From assembly GCA_023078555.1 (NCBI GenBank), contig CM041199.1, positions 682,001 to 746,000 on the forward strand: 64,000 bases of DNA, written 5' to 3'. Positions 36,801 to 49,878 of the stretch are shown one piece after another. Each line of letters opens with the position of its first letter. Within the stretch, counting starts at the first letter, position 1. The DNA comes from Ulva prolifera (taxonomy: Eukaryota; Chlorophyta; Ulvophyceae; Ulvales; Ulvaceae). A model generated the notes under the pieces. That model was given only the letters and a program-made list of their open reading frames with translations. It was not told the DNA's origin and searched no databases. The translations under genes were made by a program, and so were the position numbers.

Positions 36801-39800
36801 CCGCTCACGCCGCCACAAGATGTCCATGGCATGGTGTCAACAGCCTCATTGATGCATGCATGCGTGCATGTACATATTCGTTTGGACACATGGGCACGCA
36901 CCGGATGCACAAGCTTCCAAGGCAGTGACGGGCAGCCAGGCGCACGCTGGACCATCTCCAGCCCGTCGGCTTCTGCCCCCCGTGCCGCCCCCGCCACCCA
37001 CCCGGCAGCACCCCATGCCCTCCTCCCGGGGGCGTGTCCCTGCAGCCCATCATCCTTCGCCCGCCGCCCCGCAGCCGCACGGCCCGCCGCCACCAGCGCA
37101 CGCATTGCGGCGTCAAAGCCCACCCCGTATGCCCCACCCGCCACGGCCCCCTTTGCGCCCGCAGCAACCGCAGCCGCCGCTGCCATCGCCGCGACGTGCC
37201 GCAGCTCCTCCCGGTGCCGCCGCATCCTCCGGTCCAGCGCCTCCCTGCCCATAGGCATCCCAGATCCGCCTGCCCACGTCGGGCCACCACCACCAGGTGC
37301 GCCGACCGCTGCCGCCGGCGCGGCCGTGGCCGCGTCAACAAACTCGAACGATGTGGCGTACTTGAGGCGTGAGTCCCGGTTACGTGCGGAGCGGTCCCGC
37401 CCACGCAGTGCATTTGCAGAGGACCCCCGACCCATGCTCACCTCCTCGTCCAGCGCTAGGGCTTCCTGCTCCCAGTCCTCTGTGCGGCGCGAGTCCATCC
37501 CCTCCCGGCCGCCCTCTACAACTTCATGCATGTTGCCGCCCGCCACCACCCGGCGATCATCCATGTCGTCGCCGTCAGCGTTCCACTCCTCCAAAATCTG
37601 CCCCGCATCCACGCCATCGTGCCACGTGACACTTGGGCGTGACCCTTGTCCAGCAAATGCATGACTCTCATGCATGTTACTTACTGTCTCCGTCTCCGCT
37701 TCACAGCCATCCTGAATCTCCCTGCTGTGCTCCTGAGGATCCGTGTGCTCCACAGCGACACCATCGTGGGAGTCAGGTGTCGCTGATGGCACGGAGGAGC
37801 TGCCATGCTCGCATGCACCTGTAGCCATTGGGTCAACACCTGTGCCAGCGACGTCTGGCGTGGTAGGGCTCAGGGGCTCATTTGGGTTGTCAGGCGTGGC
37901 GGAGGTAGGGGTAGCTGTTGCGGCTGCGCGGATGTCTGCTGCTAACGAGTCGACGACGTCTGCTGAGATGTCCGCCGCGGAAAGAGGCAGGGGGCCAAGG
38001 GCTGCTTCCAGCGCGGCCAGTGTGCTCTGCGCCAGGCGCGCCATATTCTGCATAACCATCACCACCCTTCAACAGCCTCCATTTTGCTGCATGGAGTAGA
38101 CACTGCGGAGACAGCGCGAGCACGGGTTCAAGCGAGCGCCGCTGCGAGCCGATGTCCGGAATCGGCAGTGCAGGGGGTTGTGCCCCTGTCGTCAGGAAGC
38201 ACTTTCCGACAGAACACATGACATGCAAAGTGTGGAGCAGGCATCAGCTGACACTGCTTCGTCAACGCCATGTGCAGACCTTGGATTGTGCTCGGACAGC
38301 TGAGGACACGCGCAGCTCAGGTGCTCTTCTGAAGAATGTTGGTGTTGATTCGGATGGGATTCGGTTTCGGTGGTTGTTTTCTCCCGTTCACTCTTTTTTC
38401 ATCACCCAGCACAGCAGTAGATGAGTGCATGATGGCGGCAGGTGAATGAGTGAGAGGGCGCAGGGCTTGGCAGGCGCGCACCGCCTCCGCCGCCTCCGCG
38501 CGGGCGGTTAGCACCGCAGCGGCGCCCCCGAGGGTGCTCTCCGCCCCCAGCGCCACAGAGCCAGCACCGTGCACGGCAGAGGCGGACGATGCCGTGGGAG
38601 CCAGCGTGGCTGCGGACGGGGCAGGCACAAGGTCTGCTGCGCCGATGTTCTCTGGAGGGGCTGCGCTTGCAGCCTGGTCCTGCGGCTGCGCTTCGGCCTG
38701 CACATTGCAACGCCATGGCAATGTGGCTCATACAAGCAGCTGCCTCGTAAAGATGACACAGCTGTGACACACGCAGCAAATGCTGACGTGAGTTGAGCCT
38801 AACGACCCAGTGTTGGGGGAGTATCCTACAGTGCTCTGCACAGCTCCATGACAGCCCTCTAGCAGTACCTGTGTGGATCAATGACTGCATGCGCAGACCA
38901 CACACCATCGCTTCTTCACCCAAGGCCCTCCGCCCAGGTGCATCACTCTCTGCGTAACCCTCCCCGTCCGGCAGCGGCCCAGCATCTGCCGACACGTCCG
39001 CTTCCTCCGCTGCGGCAGCGGGTTCTCGAGCCGCCGCCGCTGCCGTTCGGAGGTCCTCCAGCTCCATGTACATCGCCGCCTCGCGGGCCGCAAGGCTCGA
39101 CGCCGCGGCCGCAACGTCCGCGGCGGCCGCCTGCGCAGCAGCGATCGCAGCAGCGCGCGCCTGCTCGGCATCGTGCTGTGCCTGCTGCAGTGCGGCGGCC
39201 GTGCGTGCGTGCGCAGCGCGCTCGTCTGCGAGGTCATCTCGGGCCGCGGCGGCCTCGATGCGGGCCTGGTTGGCCGCTACATGAGCAGCCGCCGCTCCTG
39301 CCGCTGCCGCTGCTGCTTCTGCCGCTGCAGGAGTTTCCTCTGCAGACGCGCCTTCAGCAACCGCGGCCTCGTCTGATGGTGAGTGCTGTGAGACTGAGTC
39401 TGATGATTCCTTGGTGGGGCAAGGCAGAAGCGGGGTGGGCTCTGTTGTGCTTCCTGTGCGCTGTGGTGTGGAGTCACTCGAGCGCCTGTACGCGCACATA
39501 TTTCAGCCTAAATCATTTACTGAAATGAATGATGCTGCACATTTGATGGAGGTGCCTTTGGTTCCAGGCACGGGCGTCACGGACTAAGATACGTGTGATT
39601 TACTGTCGGCGGTGAAATGGAAGCGCACTTTGGAACCGATGACACCGTGCCGTGGATGGGCGGAGGCTGACTGCACTGCCGCAGCACATCCAGCGCCTGC
39701 ACACCAGCCCGCACGTCTGCCAGGGAGGGGGCGGCGTCAAGCCAGCATCCCTGGAACAGCTCACATGCATGTGGCTGCTGGGATGCATGGCAATTGAATA

Positions 39801-42800
39801 ATGCGGCAGCATGATCTAGATCCACCTAGCACACAGGATCTAGCGATTCGGACAGAGTCCAAAACTGACAGCCTTGATCTACAAAAGGAGCTACATGAGA
39901 TTTCCTCAAGGCGGGTATTGCACCGCATCACATCGCGCCGACGAAACCTAGCTTCAGCGCAGTTTTGCGCTGCTGCAAGTATGCCAAACAGCCTTATCTC
40001 GCCACATCTGTGACGATTGATGCCCTCACACACGTTCACTGCACAGCGATGATGCCATGGTGCAAGAGGCCGCTCCTGCTCATGCACACGCTGCGTGTCC
40101 TCCAGCGCTAGTTCTCCTCTCTTCAGCACCTCCTGTAGCAGCGCTTCCACCTGTTCTGCGTCCAGCCCGTCTTGCAAGCGCTCCGCTGCGGAGCGCAGCA
40201 TCACCTCCAGCTGCTCCAGCTTTGCCGATGACGCCGTGGCGGCGGCCGGCGGCGGGGGCGCGCTGCCGTCGGCGGACGCGCCGCCAGCAGCCGCGGGCGC
40301 CAGCAAGCGCGTGATCGAGTCCAGCAGCGTGCTGAGCCGCTCAGGGTCCGTGGCGGGGTGACGCAGCAGGGCACACGCGCTCTGCATGATCGCGTCCTGG
40401 AGGTCGCGCGGACGCACGGACTTGTATGAAGAGCACCACGACGCCGACAGCGCATCTGCACCCCCATCCACCTGTCCCACCTGATACTCCGAGAGTCTTC
40501 AAACACAAAGAAGAATCGGTTTTCCTTTCGTCTATCTGGTCATTTATTTGCAGGGGACAACGCTGGCACAAACACAGAAAATTCGCACACATCTCGCAAG
40601 CACCAGGGCACCCGGAAAATATGCAAGGCCCAAGGGGTCCTACATGCCCAGATGTCTCCATGAAGCTTGGACCTGCGCAGGCAATACGCGAGACTGCCTA
40701 TACCGTTAGTTTCGCACGGGAGCTGTTCTTGTGCCACTGAATCAGCCTGCCGCAATTACAGTGTCACCACACGTGAGCGCCGCGGCACTGCTAACAGAAC
40801 CCCGGGCCCTGTTGGGCGTTGCGCCGGTGCAGGACAGGGCCTTGGCTCGTGTGCCCAGCACGTCACGAGCGCACACCTGTGTCGCCATCAGTGTGGCTGA
40901 TGATTGAGCGCCGCTGCGGCGGGCTCCACAGGCCAAGCCCATCCGCCTGGGTCCCGGCCTGGCCATCTGCAGGGCAGCCAGCACCGCCCCGCGTAATGAG
41001 CCGTTTCTCTAGCTCTGCCAGCAGCAGCTCTGCTTCCTGCACTCGCATGAATGCGTTCGCGCCCGTTGGTCATATGGCTGTGAATCTCATGGCCTCTCTC
41101 CACAGATCTAGAATCATCGCAATCATCGCTTTTCACTTGTTACTTTCCTTCCACTGTCACACCTGCTGCTTTGCGTGCATGGTCTGTTCCAGCTGCGCCG
41201 TGGACGGCCTGGCGGTGCCAGCGGCGGCAATCGCGACTTGCGCATCCGCCAGCCCCGCGACCGTCACCGCCGCCACGCCCTGCCAGTACCGCAGCACGGC
41301 CTGCAGCTCCCGCAGCACAGGCCCTGGTGCATCTGCGCCTTCTCTGCTGCCAATGCTGCGGCAGATCTCAATCCAAGAGTTCCACCGAGCCGCCCTCCTG
41401 ACGGCCTCGGGCTCCGCGGTCGCAAGCGCGCTCCCTCCCTCTGTCTCCATACCCACCTCTCCAACACCACCGACTTCCTCCGGCCCCTCGCCAGACAGCA
41501 CCTCCCCAGACGCTGCATAGCCCACTCCCGCATCCAGCTGCGGGGGGTGAGGGGTGTCCCCAGAACTGAGGCGGTCTCGCTGCGGCGTGTCAGCGACACC
41601 TGCGGGGAGTGCGGTGATGGCCGTTGCGGCATCGAGAGACGCACTCACGCATGCCGTCACGGCGTCACGTGCCGCGGTCAGCTCTGCGCTGAGCTCCCCT
41701 CGGGTCGCCCCAGCAGCGTCTTGCCCCTGCATGTCCAATGATCATGAGCTCCTTCATTGTTGGAGTCGCTGGGCTGGGCTGACATCTATGTGCAGCGGCA
41801 CTGGCCTGGACGTTGACTCATTTGTTCGCCATGAGGCAAACGGCAATTCAGCATATTGGCTGCACACAGCGCAGCTGCGAGATACCTAGATCGCCATAAC
41901 AGAGACGGCTTCGACATCATGCTCCAACATGGCATTCCTCGATCCATGAGACCTGGCTACTACATGAACCCCCCCACCTTGATTGACGAAATGTAACCAT
42001 GCGGTATACAAGAATTGGCGTGGATGAAGCTTGATCAAGTTGGACACGATGCTGAGGGCGATGTAGCTGCCACAGTGGCCGCGAGCTCCTGCAGTGGTAC
42101 AGCTGCACCTGCTGCGAAGCAAGTGTGCGCCAGAAATTCTGTCGCTGCCAACGTGTCGCATAGGTCGATGTCAACACTGAACACATGTGTCCATCCAGGT
42201 GTCATGGACGCCACGAGATCTCTAGACACCATGACCACGGCGTGGCGATGTGTGCGCAACCCTCCAGAAATGCGCTGTACGTATAGTATGTGCAGTATAG
42301 CAGCTGGGGCCTGTGTTCATGAAGGTTTGTGGAATAAGTGCACCGTACCCTTCCAAACTCCAAGGCGGCGACAGATCTCCCTGCCAGGTGGACCGCATCA
42401 GTGATTCGCCACAGCGCATTCCGCGCCACGGCACTTCCAGCGCTGTCCCCTGCACATCACTGCCTCGTTCCCAAGCACCGCCCTTGTCCAACGCAGCCGC
42501 AGCCCACCACAACTTGCCACGTCTTGTCCCTGATGCCACACCGAGGACACATGTGGATGGCCACTTGCACCATCTATCCAAGCCACAGTATGCATTCTTC
42601 CGCTGAGCTGTTCGCTGTCGCACGTCACCGACGACGAGGTACACGTTAAATGTCCAGCGCAGTCTGTGCCAACATCCAGCCACACAGACCTGACTCATGC
42701 GAAGTGAATCAGCCAGCGGATGTCTCAGCCGAGGAGCGACCAAATAGAACAGCACATAATCAGGAGAAGTGCAGGGGCTCACGTAGGGGCCCCATGAGGT

Positions 42801-44998
42801 CGCTGAACGCCAGCTGCAGGGCCTGCATGATGGCTGCGAGCCCGGCGGCGCCGTCAAGCGGCCCCTCGCTGCCCTCACCGCTGGCCACGCCCTGCACGTG
42901 CAACTGGTGCAGAGGCTGCAGCTGCGAGACCGCGGTGTCTGCTGCGAGGTTCGCGGCGTCGCACAGCTTCCCTGCCACCGTCTCCTCTGCATCCTCCTGT
43001 GTACAGTGTAGCTGAGTCATGTGCGACCTGGCCAGACAACACTGAATGTTGCAGGTGATCAATGATCTCGCATCACAGATATTGTTGCAGCAACTGGCCA
43101 ACGGTGGAGCCCGCGAGCAGACACCAGCACATGGCACGCACCAGCATGCAATTGCGCAGATATAAATTGTGGCAGAGATTAATTGTTGTCATCCAAGAGT
43201 ACGCCGGTCCGGAGTACGGTGCATGACCCACCGTACTCTGGACCCTGGGCACATCGCAAGATGCATGGCATCTGAGGTACAGCATCATCTTATACTACCA
43301 CAGGCACGCAACACCTTGACACTGAACAGCGCAGGAGCTACGCAGCAAATGCTACAGAAGCGTGTGCTGGGCCAGCACGAGGCGAGCACCTTGGCGCGCA
43401 GCGCGTCGGCCTTGCAGCGCTCGACCTCAAAGCGCAGGCCCTGCACCGCAGCCTCCTTCTCGAGGTCCGCGGCCTTCAGCCGCGCCTCGAGGCCGCGCAC
43501 AGTGTCGCCGAGCTGTGCGGCCTCTGTGCGCGCGGCGTGCGCTTCGCGCGCGAGTGCCTCGCCATCGTCCAGCCGCTCCTGCGCCCGCGCCAGCGCCTCC
43601 CGCAGCTGCTGCATCGCCTTCAGCCGCTCCCGCAGCTCGCCGTTCTTGTGCTCGAGCTCCCGGATTGTGAACGACATCATCTTGACAGACTGCATGCATG
43701 GTCGCGATGCATGGGGTTGATGAATTAAACCTGGGCGCAATGGGCCGTCCCAGCCGTGGCCGAACCGCTTCACCCGCAACGCTCTTGCACGTTGCCCCCC
43801 AGCAGTGCGTGTGTCGAGCGAGGCTCAGGCGCACGGCTGCGTGAGATGCCGTGCAGCTCTGCGTAAAGCCGGAGGAGACGCGGCGGCGGCGCACCTCGTC
43901 AGCGTCTCCGAAGCTGGCGACGATGTCCTCGAGGCGGCGCTTGTCGTCCTGCAGCGCGTGCTGCCGCGTCTGCATGTCGTCGACGGCACGGCGCTGCACA
44001 TCGAGCTCCAGCTGCATCTCTGCAATCTTCACCTGCAGCGCCTCCGCCTGCTTCCCTGCACCGCAGCTCGCTGTCCGGGGTTTGAACGCCAACCGTCACC
44101 GATTGGGAGTCTGTTTTTTTGCCAGGCAGGCCCCGCCAGACCATCACGCCGCCATGGCACATCCGGAAACTAAGCCAACAGTCGGCCTGCGTCAAGCGCG
44201 ACCCTTGCGTCCGAAAGGTGGCGTGCTCGTTGGCAGGCCACCAGTCACTACTCCATGTACAGCCCACGCATCTGTGCAATCGACATCACGGATATGCTCC
44301 TGCGCCCGGACGCTCCAACATATGAATTGTCTAAACCGGATATCACAGTACGCCTGGATCTGCCTTGGCTTGAGTGGCACAGGAACTGATATCCCCACCG
44401 GCGGCAGCATGCATCGGTCCGGGGGGGCCGCACGGTTGACGGTCTGCCGGCGGGCCTCCTCCTCCTGAGCGGCCTCCGCCTTCTTGTGCAGCTGTCTGAT
44501 CTCCTCATGCAGCACAACATTCATAGCCCTCGCCTTGGCCGCGCTGTCCTTGGCACGCGCTGCCCGCATCTCCTCCTCCATGGCCGGTGCCGACGGGTCT
44601 GTTAGTGCATCGACGGCGGAGTCCAGCGAAACCGCCAGTGCCTGCATAACCCTCTCTCGTGGCCTTGGAAAGGGCCCAGTCCTCCCGAGCGTGTCGCACG
44701 GCTATAATTATAAGCTGCGCATGCCACGAATCTGGGGCAGATGCCCAGGCGCCCTGCCACTGAGCCTGCCTCAAATATTAGGCACCGCGTGACACGGTTC
44801 TGGTCCGAAACGTGCAGCGCTGCAACCTGGAGATGGCGTGCAGCACCTGGCAGCCTTGCAAGTGGATGTTGAGCGCGGCTCGGGACTGCTCGAGCTGCAG
44901 GCTGGAGGCGCTGGCGTCTGCTGTGGTGGAGTCGACGATGGACAGCAGCTGCCGTGCTTTGACGCCGATGCGTTCGTTGCACGCCCCGATGCTCTGGC
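33873..44998 (-). CDS. Very large coiled-coil protein, about 15 exons, 5' end missing
   Basis: Minus-strand exons, 5' to 3': 44998-44847, 44641-44434, 44055-43895, 43689-43390, 42996-42783, 41726-41163, 41036-40875, 40480-40088, 39750-39677, 39485-38906, 38697-38482, 38047 to about 36950, 36462-36005, 35647-35360, 34749-33873 (stop TAG). Phases agree at all junctions except those after 42783 and about 36950, which stay open. Roughly 1,900 residues result. The first part is classic heptad coiled coil (ELEHKNGELRERLKAMQQLR; EIRQLHKKAEAAQEEEARRQ; QVKIAEMQLELDVQRRAVDD). The middle has Ala-rich helices (AALQQAQHDAEQARAAAIAA), then an acidic/Pro-rich linker, and the C-terminal exon is basic and Gly/Pro/Ser-rich. 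No motor, CAP-Gly, BAR or other marker domain is seen, so a scaffold, cytoskeletal or Golgi tether role is only a guess. It could be two genes. The first listed exon needs a phase-1 exon upstream. Confidence 0.6.
38338..38402 (+). repeat. Dispersed 60-base repeat, copy 3, in an intron
   Basis: TGTTGATTCGGATGGGATTC followed by GGTTTCGGTGGTTG and TTTTCTCCCGTTCACTCTTT matches the copies at 5912 and 18842. It lies in the intron between 38481 and 38048 of the minus-strand coiled-coil gene, so the repeat can reside inside genes. Confidence 0.6.
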
Positions 44999-45223
44999 CT
45001 AGTCTAGAAATCTCCTATATATAGACTGGATGGATGTAGGATGCAGCCAGAGGGCGTCGCACTTGGTGATGGAGCTCAGGTTGTGTAATGTATAGCTCAC
45101 GATGGAGCATGTGTGGTGTGTGCCACATGAGCACAGTTCGCACACCCGGTAGCACAGCCAGTAGCCTGGCAAGGTGAGTTTGTGATGTGCACAGATGCGT
45201 CTGACATTCTCCTCATGTCTATG

Positions 45224-46620
45224 TTAGGCCTGGTACTGGCCAGGATCACAGAAGTGCTTCCAGTGATAATCAAGGTACAGCTCCATATATAGATATGTTA
45301 AGAGTGCATGTGGGGCCGGTGCAGCAAACACAGCAGCGCAATGCAACACAGTGGCAGAACGTGCCTTCAGCGATTTATAGCGGCGATTGGTAGCCGTGAT
45401 TGAGTCAGTTGCCATAGCTGCATCCCATGGCGGCACAAAGAGCTTCTGAGGACGTGAAGTGATATCCATGTCGCCCAATGTCTGGCTCTGGTCAGCAGCA
45501 ATAACCTTGTCTATGCCGTGGTTGTACTGCTCGGCCTTCAGCTGCTTCTCATGGTGTTTGACTTTCTCAGCTGAACGCAGACACACGAGCTCAGATCTCG
45601 AAGCATGAATGGTGACCACGTAGCGAGCCTATTTGATGAGGCCCTACAAGGCGCATACGCGCAATATACATGACTGCAAACAAAAACTTTGAGGACTTGG
45701 CCGAATTCGTGCAGGAAGAATTGGGTTTCCTCGTGTGTCAGGGCATTCAAGATGAGGCATACCCTCAAGAAGCCCTTTTAGGTGTCGGCCTGGAGTTTTG
45801 GCAACCCTTGAGTAGCAGTCAAACCAGTCCAACAAAAACTCCAACACGTTTCCTTTCTCAAACGACAAGTGATTGAAGTTAGTAATCATGTAGCCAAGGA
45901 TGAGGCCTTTGTGCTCCAGCTTGCGTGCTCGGCTGAGGTCCTTGGTGCCATACACAAACCGGTTCCGATGTATGACCTTCACAGCAGTGGTTGTCAGGAT
46001 GGGACCAGATCATTGTGCTGTTAATGCCGCTGCATGATGTGTGCTTGGGCTGCATGCCTTCTTGATGGCCTTGGTCCATCGCTGGCGAACTTCCACCGCC
46101 CTTCGCGTTGACACGGATGCATACGATTGAAGCTTGACGTTTCCGGACATGTATGAGGCCAGAGCATTGACTCCAAACTGAACGTTCAAAAGCGCATACT
46201 TTGCAGTGTTGCGATTCTTCTCTCTCTCTTGCGCCAGCTGACGAAGAGTGTTCAAATGCTCCTGTGTAACCAGCCTGGCATCTGGTGGGTACCTGCAGCA
46301 GTGCATCACCTCTGCGACGGAGCAGCTGTCAATTCAAGAGGGCGATATGCTTCCAGGATGAAAGATCGCACAGTAGGCCGAAAGGGTCGTCCCATTTCTG
46401 ACGTGCCCGCAGTGATTTCCGGGTTGCCATAGACGCATCCCTTCTCAAAGGCGACACATTGGGGGCAACTAAGCTGTCCATTGACAACATGGCCAAGATT
46501 TCTGCCGCTGGATGTACCTGCTGTACAGCAGATGGCACGGAAGCCTGCTCCGGAAGCGAGTGCTGGGTCACCACATGCTGCTCCATTATTTTTGCAGGAA
46601 GGCGCCAGCGAGCTGTCCAA
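45224..46620 (-). other. Row of unidentified open frames on the minus strand
   Basis: Four frames follow one another on the minus strand: 46620-46306, 46309-46010, 45982-45644 and 45619-45224. Their products look protein-like rather than random (for example LSCPQCVAFEKGCVYGNPEI with a CxxC pair; ALLNVQFGVNALASYMSGNV; GYMITNFNHLSFEKGNVLEF), and base composition is lower in GC than the flanking coiled-coil gene. I found no splice sites that join them convincingly and recognise no domain. They may be exons of an unknown gene, or the remains of a mobile element. They could also be the missing upstream part of the coiled-coil gene, though the change in composition argues against it. Confidence 0.3.
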
Positions 46621-47767
46621 GACTATGATGCGACACCTACACTAGATTCCATTCAAAATCTCTCACTTGAACTGATCGCTACCCGCCTCTCGTTTTTGGT
46701 TGAAGCCGATCATGATGCCCGACCAGCACACGGCTCCCGATTCCCCAGACTACAAGCGCCAGGCACAGCGATCGATAGATGTGACAGTGAACGTGCGGTA
46801 CTGCTGGAACGATGCACGAAACTGGAGGATCTTGGCCTCGTTGAGAGCTCTGGGTGTTGAAGCGAACAGGGAGCTGTAACGCTGGAAGCCACACTGCAAA
46901 TCCGAGCTCCGCTTGCGAAGCAGACCTTAGCTGATGCGTGCAGTGCAATGCGCGCCTAGTCTGTAGAATCATAAAAGCTTCAGCAGATAAAGATCCATGT
47001 ATATCCGAGAACGCGGGCGAAGTCGCTGTACTCCCGATTGACAACAGATGTGGACTCATCCGCTCCCTAGCTCACGGTGCCAACGACCCCAGGTGACAAA
47101 TTTCCGCACAGCTCCCTCAAAAAATTTCTTTTCTGCCAGCGGTGGCAGCAAATTATTCAATCTTCGAATGCAGCATTGCGGATGTTTGAATGCACAAACC
47201 TACAGCTACCTCATTGCAAGACGAAGCAAGCGATAGGCATGCAAAAGGCCTCAGCATCAGCCAGATGTACTCGACACGGCGTAGGAGACCACGCCACCAC
47301 CCTGCACCAACAGCGCACCAGACGGCCAACACTAGACCCCACACTTCTGCCACTGTATGACATCTCGCTCTGCACACACTGCTTCGTCGCTGCGGCTCAT
47401 ACAGCGTGGCCAAACATGTCCAGAGTCTAGACTGCAGACAGTCCAGACTGACCAGATCCTGTGGAAGGGGAGAGCCGGGTGTCCGCTCTCAGCTGCAATG
47501 GACGTCCCTGTTCCTTGGTACTGAAACAGTAAATTCCACCTATGCTCTTCAAAGCGCTAGCGCAGAGTCCACGCTGAGTCTGCAGCCCTGACTCCAGGCT
47601 CTAAGTGTGAGCTCTGGGTGGCTGCAGGCACCTGGCCAGTGTCAGCAGGCTACAACTCGACATTCTCACTCAGGAACTGCACAATGCGCAATGTTACCTG
47701 TGGACAGCAGGAGGGCCTCCTGTCTACCACGTCACTGCGTCCTGGTGGATGCTCAGATCGAATGTGG

Positions 47768-48277
47768 CTAGCGGTAAAGCTCAGGCTTGGGTTGCACCAC
47801 GTTCTTCCCACTGCTCTGCAACAGACGGACCGTGGTGCTGCGCTTCTGCAGGATCGAAGCCTGCCGGTTCTGAGTGACCATGCAGCCGTCTAAGCTGGCC
47901 TCGCAGTCCTGCACATGCTGGTGCTGTTGCAAAAACATGTCACGGCACAGTGTGCTGAGAGCCGGTCGCTGGTGTAAAGCGCAGGTGCCGTTGCAGGACT
48001 GCAACACAGCAGGAACAGCCACGACGCAGAGAAATGCGTCAAAGTCAAAAGCGTCTGCCAGGTGCTGTGCAGACGCAATGCAGCTGCCCACAGCATGCTT
48101 TGATAGCAGCCCCACACACATGCCGCTTGTAGTTAGACCATGGACATACGACCACACAAAAAAAACAAAGAACAGTGGCTCTGGAGGTGCGCTTCCAGCT
48201 GTGTCTCGTACACTATGTAAATCCCCACATCACAGAACATGGCAGGAGGTTCATTCGCAAGCTCAGACGTGTCATAC
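47768..48277 (-). other. Possible 3' continuation of the beta-helix gene
   Basis: A minus-strand frame is open here down to TAG at 47768 and includes VQDCEASLDGCMVTQNRQAS, which is at least compatible with another beta-helix coil (compare VDCELSANGGSGL in the exon upstream). I could not fix an acceptor that keeps phase with the donor at 48277. The gene must continue somewhere below 48278 because its last supported exon ends in a donor. Confidence 0.25.
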
Positions 48278-49226
48278 CCGGAGCTCTAATCCATTTTTTT
48301 TGTTCTTTGAGACAGTGCATCTCTCGAGCTCCACACTTGAGCCGTCCAAAGCGATTAGCCCACTGCCCCCGTTCGCTGAAAGCTCGCAGTCGACAAAGCG
48401 TGCCTACAGAAGCTATGCGGTTACACAGGTGCACTGTCTGAGGTAGATCATATTAGCATGTGGGGCTTAAGGAACACACTCAAAGCTGTACCTCAGACCG
48501 GGCCTCCGTCCCATCTTCTGTTGCATCCATGCCACCCGATAGATCGATGGAGCCAGCAATGACAGCCCCGTTGCCTTGACAATCATGTATTTTACTGCTC
48601 CAAACCGTAGCTGTCCCACCCTCCATGCCTATGCCTGATCCGGTGCTGCTACTGATATCACAACGTGTTAACTCTGAAGTGCCACCCCGAACAAAAAGCG
48701 CATAGTTATTAGCAACGGAGGGACTGGAATGTCGGACGATGATATTGTTCAGGCGTAGCTGGCCTCCGGCGATAATTGTGATGGTCGACTGATATGGCTG
48801 CGAGGTCTGCCATTGTAGCGTTGCTGGATCATCTGGATTTGCGGAAAGCGTGATTGGCTTCGAAATCACTACCTGTTCCTCGTAACGCCCTGCAGCATAA
48901 TTGATCCGTTGAACAGCTGCGGAGACTGCGCTGGCTTTCCAACGGGCTACATGCAGGTGTACATACACAGAGGCACGCAGCACCAGCCAGGTCTCAGAAA
49001 TCACCACTGATCAATGAAATGTTTACTCACCACGTAGAGTCAGGACATCTCCAGCTTTGCATTGGTCAATCTGATCTTGCAGAGATCCCTTCACCGGGGG
49101 CGCTGCTTGCGCGCCATGGCTGGCAAAAGGCGCTAGGATGGCCACAAGCGCCGTCCTTCGTTGACATAACTGACCGCAATTGCTGCGCTGGCATGCTTGC
49201 GTTTGATTATATGTGCCTAAACGCAT
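48278..49226 (-). CDS. Parallel beta-helix protein with RR-type signal, 3' end open
   Basis: Exons 49226(or further upstream)-49031, 48889-48492 and 48403-48278 join in phase (phase 1, then 0). After an N-terminal stretch of about 24 residues comes QRRTALVAILAPFASHGAQA, followed by A: twin Arg, hydrophobic core and an Ala-x-Ala cleavage motif, as in thylakoid-lumen or bacterial Tat signals. Then AGDVLTLRGRYEEQVVISKP matches the start of right-handed beta-helix proteins. Repeated coils follow, such as LRLNNIIVRHSSPSVANNYA, ELTRCDISSSTGSGIGMEGG, VDCELSANGGSGLIALDGSS and VELERCTVSKNKKNGLEL. The fold often forms carbohydrate-active or adhesive proteins, but the catalytic residues of pectate lyases cannot be judged here. 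The start at 49226 is the nearest ATG to the signal; an earlier in-frame ATG is possible. It stands head-to-head with the plus-strand gene at 49879, only about 650 bases away, so the two may share a promoter region. Confidence 0.7.
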
Positions 49227-49878
49227 ATTCAAGCACAGGGCTACAGCGACGAGCAACTGCAAGTGCAGCGCTCCACGGGAGCCAGGAGGAAATGCACCAG
49301 GTTGAGGCTGAACGCGCACAATCAATGTTGAGACGAAGCACATCTGAAGCATGCACAAGCAACAAAAATCATCAAATGATTTGGAGCTGATCAGCGTTTG
49401 TGAAAGCAACCTCAGGACTGCGTCGACCGCCCAATGGGTCCGAAGCTCAGGCCATGTGAAACGCGATGCGGGTGCAGAATCAACGGTAACCCAATCAGCG
49501 CCAACGTATGTGGGCACTGTAGTAACACAGTGATATGGAGTCAGCAGCTGGGAACGCCCAAGTTGCTGTGCTCATCGGATCGATCGCAAGTGATCACGGC
49601 GAGAAGTACATTGCGTGGCATTGATGTGGCGCCAGGGCGAACAATTCTGCCGGACAATCTTCATGGCGAGCCGAGAGGCAGCTATGGCGCAACACGGACA
49701 AGACCACTTGCGTAGCTCAAGCATGCAGGCATCATTAGCGCATGAAGCACTACAAAGTCGTCGTCCCGTCGTCGACAAGCACGATTCGTTAGAGCGCACA
49801 CCGGCGCGAAATTGTTCAAATTTCCGACATACCCCTCTCGGTCAACCGCTGTAGACCCATCGGACACACGGACGCAAA
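49227..49878. promoter_or_regulatory. Divergent intergenic region
   Basis: The beta-helix gene starts leftwards at about 49226 and the NTF2-like gene rightwards at 49879. Both predicted products carry organelle-type targeting sequences. No TATA box or other element stands out; a shared promoter is an inference from arrangement only. Confidence 0.3.
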
